Source: Accumulibacter sp. | Lineage (GTDB): Bacteria > Pseudomonadota > Gammaproteobacteria > Burkholderiales > Rhodocyclaceae | DNA: 13,644 nucleotides | NCBI GenBank assembly: GCA_003538495.1 | Contig: DPSD01000700.1 | Span: forward strand, 1 to 13,644 | Direction of reading: 5' to 3' | Shown: positions 7,559 to 12,636 of the stretch, piece after piece | Layout: each line of letters starts with the position of its first letter | Position numbering within the stretch: position 1 is the first letter of the stretch | Notes under the pieces: generated by a model | The model's input: only the letters and a program-made list of their open reading frames with translations | Database searches by the model: none | What the model was told of the DNA's origin: nothing | Made by a program: the position numbers and the translations under genes

Positions 7559-8796
7559 GCACTGTTCCTTTCAAAGAAGGCGCGGGTCTCGAAGACCGAC
7601 GCAGCGAAGCGCTGGGCACCCGCGGACAGGTGTCGCTTGAGAACGAAGTCAAAGAGCAGCGGATTATGCTGCCGGATCGTCTCGAGCACCGGCACCGCCG
7701 ACTGCGGCAGCATGCCACCCTCGGCGAACTCTGCGGGAGAGATCAGCGGCACGATGCCGGGCAAGGGATAGTCGGAACCATTGAGCAGTCGCGGATGCCA
7801 CTCGCTGCGCTCGATCACCGTCCGGACGATCTCGGCACTGCGATTGCGCAGCGTCAGCGCCGAGATGTCGGCGAACAGCAGTTTGTCATAGCGCGCTTCG
7901 CCCATCAGCCGGGCAAAGAGGTCGAAACAAGTCGCCTGCGGGCCGTTCGCTCCCCGATCGAGGTCGACCGCGCTGCCGATCGAAGCGCAATGGGCAACCA
8001 CCACCCGCACGCCGTGGTCCAGCGGCCGGCGCAGCAGCAGCGGGTTGCCGAAAGCCTGCAGATCGCCGCCATCGACGGCCCTCTCCTCGCCGGCGTGGCT
8101 GATCAGCGGCACGTCGTGGCTGGCCAGCGCCGCATAGAAGCGGTCGCAAAGCGGCGACGACGGATCGATACCCATCGCCGGCGGCAGCCACTTGACCGCC
8201 CGCGCGCCAGCGCGCACGGCGGCAGCGAGTTCCTCGACGCAGTCGACACGATACGGATGAATCGACGCCGCCCACGCGAAGGCTTGCGGATGACGGTCGG
8301 CGACCGACCGCGCGTAGGCGTTCGGGGTGTAGAAAGAACTGCGATCGGGGTCGGCGCGACCGTCAACGTCGTGGAAGCGGTCGAAAGCGAAGAGCAGCAG
8401 CCTGGCTCCCGGCGGCAGTCCGTCGACGAGATTCTGCAGGCGCTCGACGTAGCTGTCGTCGATCCGCCCCGGCGCGTCATGAACACACCCGGCGTTCAGA
8501 TAGAACAGTCGCTGGGCATACTGCAGGGGATGGAAGAGGCTCTCCATCCGTGGATGGACCTCGATACCGCTGCCCGAATCGCCAGTACCGACCAGATGCA
8601 CGTGGCAGTCGAGGAAGCGCTTCGCGTCCACTCCCGCCCACGCCGACTGGACCAGTTCGTGCGCCGCTGTCGCTGGCGGCAGCAGCGCGTGGCAGGCGTT
8701 GAACAGGGCCGGCGAACGTTGGGCCAGGAGCGCAGTCAGCGTCACGCCGGTGGCCGCCAGCCCGCCGAACAGAAGACGGCGACGCCGCGGGTTCAT
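7555..8796 (-). CDS. Exported metal-dependent amidohydrolase (amidohydrolase-2, COG2159-like)
   Basis: This 413-residue protein is a TIM-barrel hydrolase. The metal and catalytic residues of the superfamily appear in order: HVH (H65, H67) after strand 1, K202 in VKWLPPAMG, H234 in LISHAGEE, H269 in VVAHCAS and D342 in NGSDYPLPG. Relatives include decarboxylases and hydrolases; the substrate cannot be told. The N-terminus, NPRRRRLLFGGLAATGVTL (2-20), has a consecutive-arginine, hydrophobic pattern like a Tat signal or anchor, so the enzyme probably works in the periplasm. The frame opens upstream at 8937, but that part overlaps arsR in another frame and looks like a shadow, so the ATG at 8796 is taken. 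It has no clear ribosome site and lies 31 bp after arsR. It is the second gene of the run and overlaps the next by 4 bases. Confidence 0.85.
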   Translation of the reverse strand: MNPRRRRLLFGGLAATGVTLTALLAQRSPALFNACHALLPPATAAHELVQSAWAGVDAKRFLDCHVHLVGTGDSGSGIEVHPRMESLFHPLQYAQRLFYLNAGCVHDAPGRIDDSYVERLQNLVDGLPPGARLLLFAFDRFHDVDGRADPDRSSFYTPNAYARSVADRHPQAFAWAASIHPYRVDCVEELAAAVRAGARAVKWLPPAMGIDPSSPLCDRFYAALASHDVPLISHAGEERAVDGGDLQAFGNPLLLRRPLDHGVRVVVAHCASIGSAVDLDRGANGPQATCFDLFARLMGEARYDKLLFADISALTLRNRSAEIVRTVIERSEWHPRLLNGSDYPLPGIVPLISPAEFAEGGMLPQSAVPVLETIRQHNPLLFDFVLKRHLSAGAQRFAASVFETRAFFERNSA

Positions 8797-8827
8797 CGCG
8801 TCTGACGAGCACGGCCAAACTGCCCGC

Positions 8828-9139
8828 TCACGCGCTTTCCCGCAGGTAATCGAGGACGTTGCCCAGACATTCTTCGAGAAACGCCTTGTTGATCCAGAAG
8901 TAGACTTCCTTGCCCACTTTCTCGGAGAGCAGGACATCGGCCTCGCGCAGGGTCTTCAGATGGTGCGAAACCGTAGACCGGGCGAGCGTCGAGACCTGGG
9001 CAATTTGCCCGACATTGAGCCGCTCGCCCGGCTCGAAGAGCAGCAGAATGCGCTGCCGATGCTCGTCGCCAAGCGCTGCAAAAACTTTGGACATCGCCTG
9101 CCACTGGCGAGGAATCGTCCGACCGTAATCACCCAGCAT
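8828..9139 (-). CDS. ArsR/SmtB-family transcriptional regulator
   Basis: This 103-residue winged-helix repressor has the family layout: a dimer helix with MSKVFAALGDEHRQRILLLF (16-35), the HTH (about 43-67) with recognition helix ARSTVSHHLKTLREA (53-67), and the wing LSEKVGKEVYFWIN (71-84). The alpha-3 position, where ArsR has ELCVCDL, reads LNVGQIAQ, and the only cysteine is C91. The usual arsenic/antimony site is therefore missing and the signal is unknown. Two starts are possible. The ATG at 9139 is preferred because AAGGGG lies 5 bases before it; the ATG at 9157 would add MNQGVT and has no ribosome site. It is the first gene of the leftward operon. Its promoter carries a direct repeat, so autoregulation is likely, probably together with control of the five genes downstream. 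Confidence 0.9.
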   Translation of the reverse strand: MLGDYGRTIPRQWQAMSKVFAALGDEHRQRILLLFEPGERLNVGQIAQVSTLARSTVSHHLKTLREADVLLSEKVGKEVYFWINKAFLEECLGNVLDYLRESA

Positions 9140-9171
9140 GGTCACCCCTTGATTCATGGGACGGCGACAAA

Positions 9172-9198
9172 CATATCGACGAGTGTAGCCATATCGAC
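9172..9198 (-). repeat. Direct repeat GTCGATATG x2, candidate ArsR operator
   Basis: On the minus strand GTCGATATG occurs at 9190-9198 and again at 9172-9180, an exact 9-base direct repeat with an 18-bp period. The upstream copy lies inside the -35/-10 spacer, and the downstream copy covers the predicted start of transcription. The upstream copy is also part of an imperfect palindrome (ATGTCGATAT). A repressor bound here would block the promoter, which fits ArsR-family autoregulation. Binding itself is inference. Confidence 0.5.
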
Positions 9199-9209
9199 AT
9201 TAAAGTCAA
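9182..9209 (-). promoter_or_regulatory. Sigma-70 promoter of the arsR-led operon
   Basis: On the minus strand TTGACT (9204-9209) is a 5/6 match to the -35 box. Sixteen bases later TACACT (9182-9187) serves as a 4/6 match to the -10 box. Transcription would start near 9175, giving a leader of about 35 nt to the ATG at 9139. The position directly in front of arsR and the good -35 box support it. Confidence 0.6.
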
Positions 9210-9272
9210 GGACGATTTCGCGCTCTCGATGATCCGAACGTCGCCGGTGACGGAAGCTCGACGGCGTCGGTG

Positions 9273-9278
9273 TAGAAT
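9273..9278 (+). promoter_or_regulatory. Possible -10 box for the yidB-like gene
   Basis: TAGAAT is a 5/6 match to the -10 consensus and lies about 120 bp before the yidB-like start, in the divergent gap with arsR. No good -35 box is seen at 16-18 bp, so the promoter is tentative. Confidence 0.3.
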
Positions 9279-9344
9279 CCGCCGATGGCGTTCTCGTCCC
9301 GACTTCCTGTCAGGCGCCATGGGCGAAGACGCATTCCGGCACGC

Positions 9345-9364
9345 TGCGAGGCGATCGCCTCGCA
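9345..9364. repeat. Perfect 20-bp palindrome in the yidB-like leader
   Basis: TGCGAGGCGA is followed directly by its exact reverse complement, with no spacer. It lies 35 bp before the ATG and 21 bp before the ribosome site of the yidB-like gene. It could be a repressor site for a symmetric dimer. If transcribed it could be a stem near the ribosome site, although a zero-base loop would cost the central pairs. Confidence 0.6.
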
Positions 9365-9399
9365 TACCCGCCCGGCATTTTTGCCAGGAGACCTACAGC

Positions 9400-9867
9400 A
9401 TGGGTTTGCTCGATACCGTCCTGGGCTCTGTCCTGGGTGGCCAGCCGTCTGCCGACGGTGGTCAGAACAACGGCCTGGCGGGCCTCGTGGGCCCGCTGCT
9501 CGACAACCCCCACCTGCTGCAAGCGCTGGCCGGAGTGCTCGCCAATGATGGCCCGGCCGGCGGCATCGGTGGCTTGATCGCCAGCTTCCTGCGGGCCGGT
9601 CTCGGCGAGGTGACCGCTTCGTGGATCGGCGCGGGTCAGAATCAGGCAATTTCGGGCGAGCAGATCCGCCAAGCGCTGGGGCCGGAGACGATCGCCGACC
9701 TGGCCGGCAAGCTGGGCTCCAGCTCTTCTGATACAGCCCAGCAGCTGTCGCAAGTCCTGCCCGATCTGATCGACCAGCTCACCCCCGCCGGGCAGCGGCC
9801 GCAGAATGGCCTGGGCAATGGCGGCGACCTGATGCGGATGCTGGGCCGCTTGCTGGCCGGGCGCTAG
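9400..9867 (+). CDS. YidB family protein (DUF937)
   Basis: This 155-residue small soluble protein belongs to the YidB/DUF937 family, whose function is not established. The N-terminus MGLLDTVLGSVLG and the central block GLGEVTASWIGAGQNQAIS, followed by GEQIRQALG (about 70-97), are the family hallmarks. The middle contains glycine- and leucine-rich helices, and the tail (LTPAGQRPQNGLGNGGDLMRMLGRLLAG) is the usual short amphipathic end. There is no signal peptide and no cysteine. The frame is open from 9229, but that part is arginine-rich and non-homologous. The ATG at 9400 has AGGAG 9 bases upstream and begins exactly at the conserved N-terminus. It is transcribed divergently from the arsR operon and convergently with the ecotin gene. 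Confidence 0.92.
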   Translation: MGLLDTVLGSVLGGQPSADGGQNNGLAGLVGPLLDNPHLLQALAGVLANDGPAGGIGGLIASFLRAGLGEVTASWIGAGQNQAISGEQIRQALGPETIADLAGKLGSSSSDTAQQLSQVLPDLIDQLTPAGQRPQNGLGNGGDLMRMLGRLLAGR

Positions 9868-10006
9868 GCAAGCGCCGCTCGACCGGTCGCGGCCGGGCCA
9901 TCAGGTCGCTCAAGGGCAGGCTTCGCGGGCCCGACCGCACCGCCAGCACAAGCATCGCAAGGCATGCCGGGCGATCTTGCAGGGCTGCCGACCCCGGCGC
10001 AGCTAT
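9868..10006. other. Convergent intergenic region
   Basis: This gap separates the ends of the yidB-like gene and the ecotin gene. It contains short GC palindromes (for example CGACCGGTCG at 9880-9889) but no hairpin followed by a U-tract on either strand. A bidirectional intrinsic terminator cannot be supported. Confidence 0.4.
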
Positions 10007-10483
10007 TCACCCCCTGTCCATCGCGGTCGTTTCCGGGCCGGTGCGCCAGATCCGATAACGTACTTCGACGCCTTCCGGCGCGTAGACGACGATCGGTACA
10101 CGGCTGTTGTAGCGGATCAGGTAGGTTTCGCCACCAAGAGCGATGAAGCGACGCACCTTCGCCGTGCCCGGGTTGATCGCCATCAGGGTCCCGGCCATCG
10201 GCCCCAGGCTGCTGATCATGTAACGCACGAACCCCCAACCCGGGATCGTTTCGTTCGCGATCGTGCCGGCGAAAAAGTACCTGTTGGCGGGGTCAACCTC
10301 GACCGTCTGCCCAGCGACCAGCTCGACCCTGAAATCGGCTTCGTCCTGCTGTTCCGGAAGTTGCAGAACGTAGCGCACCATGCCCGCGTCGGCCGCCGGA
10401 AACGCGTTCAGGTTGTCCGCGGCCTGGAGCGGCAGCAAGACCAAGAGTGCCCACAGGCCGAGCAGCAAGCGAAATGCCTTCAT
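10007..10483 (-). CDS. eco: Ecotin-type periplasmic serine protease inhibitor
   Basis: This 158-residue secreted inhibitor of trypsin-fold serine proteases has a signal peptide at about 1-21 (LLVLLPLQA). The mature part follows E. coli ecotin closely: FPAADAGMVRYVLQLP, VELVAGQTVEVD, ETIPGWGFVRY (78-88), LIRYNSRVPIVVYAP (122-136) and VEVRYRIW (139-146). An ungapped alignment from GWG puts L100 at the P1 position of the reactive loop (TLMAI against E. coli TMMAC, where P1 is Met84). The two cysteines that tie this loop in E. coli (Cys50, Cys87) are P65 and I103, and the protein has no cysteine at all. The start is certain: AAGGAGG lies 4 bases before the ATG. Ecotins protect bacteria against host, predator or grazer proteases. 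It stands alone, divergent from the lipoprotein gene. Confidence 0.93.
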   Translation of the reverse strand: MKAFRLLLGLWALLVLLPLQAADNLNAFPAADAGMVRYVLQLPEQQDEADFRVELVAGQTVEVDPANRYFFAGTIANETIPGWGFVRYMISSLGPMAGTLMAINPGTAKVRRFIALGGETYLIRYNSRVPIVVYAPEGVEVRYRIWRTGPETTAMDRG

Positions 10484-10584
10484 ATATCCTCCTTGTCACA
10501 AAGTGGAAAGAAACGGTAGCAGCCAACGAGCGCTGCCGCGCAAGCCACAGGCACGACAACAGATCGCCTCGGGATGTCGCCGTC

Positions 10585-10590
10585 TATAAT
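10585..10590 (+). promoter_or_regulatory. -10 box (TATAAT) before the lipoprotein gene
   Basis: A perfect TATAAT lies in the divergent gap 57 bp before the GTG start, placing the transcription start near 10597. No recognisable -35 box is seen at 16-18 bp, so the promoter would be weak or need an activator. Confidence 0.45.
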
Positions 10591-10646
10591 GGCTTCGAGC
10601 AATAACAGGGCCTGGACAGCGGGCACCAACGAGCGCGGGAAAGCAT

Positions 10647-11783
10647 GTGCCAAACTTGATTCACGGGGCAGCGGTTCGGACCGTCTATTCGCTGCTCACC
10701 GCCTTGCTGGTGGGGCTGGCCGGATGTGCCAGTCGCGAACGCGCGCCCGATCTCGCGCCGGCGGTCCAGGTCTCCGAGCGCACCTGGCAACTGGTCGACC
10801 GCGACATCGCCGCGGCATCACTGGCCGCGACCGGACCCTCCTGGAACTACGCGCGCGGCTCGATGGAAGCGTGGCGCAGCCGCGTCCGCCAGCGCACCGA
10901 AGAAGACTTCATTCCGTGGTATGGCGGCTACTGGACGCAGCAGTGGCTGGCCATCAAGGTGGCCTGGTACCAGTTGGGAAGTGGCGAAGGCAGCAATGCC
11001 GCCGCCAAACGACTGGCCGCCTACCTGCAGGAGCAATACCACCAGCGGGTGCTGGGACCGGTCGCCGAGGAGATCGACCCGCAGGTGATCCGGGGGCAAG
11101 CGACGGCGCTTTACGTCCAGCTCCTGAGCGCCCGGATTCCGGCCATCCCGGCGCGCTACGGTGTCCCGGCCGAACAGTTCGAGCAGCGACTCAAAGCCAT
11201 TCCGGCGATTTCCCTGGCGCCTCCAGCCGCGCACGGCGCCTCGCTCTTCCAACTGGTGCACGCTCAACCGATCGGTGATCTGCCCGCCTATGCGACGCTT
11301 CTGGCGCACGTCCGCAAGGCTGGCGGTGACGTCGGAGCCGGGCCATCGGACGCCAGGATGTCGCCGCTGGCCGAGCAGATGGCCGAACGACTGGTGGCCA
11401 GGCTCGCCATCGGCGGCGGTGCCAGCGCCGCCGCCGCGGCGGCTGGCGGCGTCGCCGGGATGGTGATTTCTCTGGGGGCGACCGGCATCAGTGCGATCAC
11501 GCACGAGAACCAACGGCCAGAACTGGAGGCACAGATCCGGGAAAGCCTGAACGCTGCGCTCGACGAAATGTGGCACGGCCTGATGGAAAATACCACTACC
11601 GGGGTGATGGCAGCGGTCTATCACATCTCTGGACAGATTGCCGCAAGTACCGCCCATGCCGCTTCGCAGGCGCCTGAAGTCGAACGGGAAGCTCCGGAAG
11701 CCTGGCCGCCGGGCGGACCAGATCTTCCGGAGCAGCCTTACGACGACGACGGTCGGGCCGATATTGACAGCGCGGACGAGTGA
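10647..11783 (+). CDS. Putative lipoprotein of unknown function with glycine-zipper-like segment
   Basis: This 378-residue protein was not recognised as a named family. The N-terminus is a lipoprotein signal (VYSLLTALLVGLAGC) with lipobox LAGC and lipidated C27; residues after it are SRER, which does not suggest inner-membrane retention. A tryptophan- and tyrosine-rich block follows (EEDFIPWYGGYWTQQWLAIKVAWYQL, about 85-110). Next is a charged, helical region (115-185). At 256-281 there is a glycine/alanine-rich hydrophobic stretch (IGGGASAAAAAAGGVAGMVI) that could insert in a membrane or pack as a glycine zipper. The tail (340-378) is acidic and proline-rich and so probably unstructured. The start is GTG at 10647, with a weak GGGAAAG upstream; no in-frame ATG gives a signal peptide. 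It is transcribed alone and convergent with the next gene. Confidence 0.72.
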   Translation: MPNLIHGAAVRTVYSLLTALLVGLAGCASRERAPDLAPAVQVSERTWQLVDRDIAAASLAATGPSWNYARGSMEAWRSRVRQRTEEDFIPWYGGYWTQQWLAIKVAWYQLGSGEGSNAAAKRLAAYLQEQYHQRVLGPVAEEIDPQVIRGQATALYVQLLSARIPAIPARYGVPAEQFEQRLKAIPAISLAPPAAHGASLFQLVHAQPIGDLPAYATLLAHVRKAGGDVGAGPSDARMSPLAEQMAERLVARLAIGGGASAAAAAAGGVAGMVISLGATGISAITHENQRPELEAQIRESLNAALDEMWHGLMENTTTGVMAAVYHISGQIAASTAHAASQAPEVEREAPEAWPPGGPDLPEQPYDDDGRADIDSADE

Positions 11784-11859
11784 CCCGGCGCGACCGCCGA
11801 AAGTTCGCCCGCACCATCAAGGAGAGCGTTCCCCCGCTGGCGATTGCCCGAACGCCGGC

Positions 11860-12471
11860 TCACTGACCGGGGCAGATCTCACCCGTATAGACCGCGAAAC
11901 CACCCAGTTCCTGGCCGGCTATGGCAATTGTTCCAGTGGCGCCCGCGAATCCCTTGGTGCCGCCGACGATCTTGAGGATCTCCGCCACCTTGCCATCGGC
12001 CGTGATCGTGCCGGTGTCCTTGGTGTAAAGCTTGCCGGAAAGCTGCTTGGGACCCGCAAAGACCTTGCCGGTCAACACCGTCTGAGCGGTGAAACTCGTA
12101 AGGCCCGCACGCACTCCGGACTCGAAAGTGAGCGGCGTGGGACCGCGCGGAACGAACTCGCCTTGCGGGGTTCGGTTGCCGGCCAGCACCGTCGTCAATC
12201 CCGCCGACCCCGAGAACTGCGCGGTGCCAAATCCCTTGACCGTGAAGCAGAGCGACGCGGCGGGCACCGAAGGGGGCAAGACATCGGCGAGCAATGGGTC
12301 GGGCAACTCGCTGCCGCTCCAGGCGCTCTGCGCACCCCTGATCGTACAAGCGCCATCGGGAGTGGACTGGACAACCCCGGTCAGCGGAATGCACGCACCG
12401 CCAAAGCCATAGGCGGTACTGGCGAAGACGATGGAAAGCGTCGCCATGGCCGGTCTGGTGATCATTTTCAC
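11860..12471 (-). CDS. Secreted protein, possibly a small beta-barrel (allene oxide cyclase/dirigent-like)
   Basis: This 203-residue exported protein has a signal peptide at about 1-22 (IVFASTAYG). The mature part is rich in Gly, Thr and Ser and poor in charge, as expected of a beta-sheet protein. Cysteines C27, C42, C75 and C200 could form two disulfides after export. The C-terminal run EILKIVGGTKGFAGATGTIAIAG (164-186) followed by GGFAVYTGEIC (190-200) resembles the I-x-GGTG-x-[FY]-x-GAxG pattern of allene oxide cyclase/dirigent-like barrels. That is a weak resemblance only. The start is GTG at 12471 with GGAGGG 8 bases upstream; the ATG two codons later is too far from it. It follows phoR on the same strand but 165 bp away, so it probably has its own promoter. 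Function unknown. Confidence 0.75.
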   Translation of the reverse strand: MKMITRPAMATLSIVFASTAYGFGGACIPLTGVVQSTPDGACTIRGAQSAWSGSELPDPLLADVLPPSVPAASLCFTVKGFGTAQFSGSAGLTTVLAGNRTPQGEFVPRGPTPLTFESGVRAGLTSFTAQTVLTGKVFAGPKQLSGKLYTKDTGTITADGKVAEILKIVGGTKGFAGATGTIAIAGQELGGFAVYTGEICPGQ

Positions 12472-12549
12472 GTTTGACTCCCTCCAAGAAAGGCGACGAG
12501 ACGCCCGTGTCTTTGCCGTCGCGCAAGTGGAACCCCCCGGACCGCGCTG

Positions 12550-12577
12550 ATTATGCGATCTGCAGCGGCAAATGCAA
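12550..12577 (-). promoter_or_regulatory. Possible sigma-70 promoter for the secreted protein
   Basis: On the minus strand TTGCAT (12572-12577, 3/6) and CATAAT (12550-12555, 5/6) are 16 bp apart and lie about 80 bp before the GTG start. The -35 match is poor. A leader of about 70 nt would result. Confidence 0.3.
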
Positions 12578-12636
12578 GCCCCCGACGATTCCTGCGGCCA
12601 GCGGGAGCCGCGGGTGCCGCGCCTCAGGCCGTCCCT

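Noticed and set aside
6563..8805. Two long plus-strand open frames (402 and 391 codons) opposite MFS-PlsC and the amidohydrolase
   Set aside because: Both are antisense shadows rich in Arg, Gln and Glu, without ribosome sites or recognisable motifs.
9285..9548. 87-codon frame whose ATG falls about at the predicted start of transcription, a possible leaderless gene
   Set aside because: The translation is arginine-rich with no family features and overlaps the supported yidB-like gene in another frame.
9868..10006. GC palindromes between the convergent yidB-like and ecotin genes, considered as a shared terminator
   Set aside because: No U-run follows on either strand and the pairings overlap each other.
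12590..12636. GC-rich imperfect hairpins after the phoR stop, considered as a terminator
   Set aside because: Several weak alternative pairings are possible and none is followed by a U-tract.
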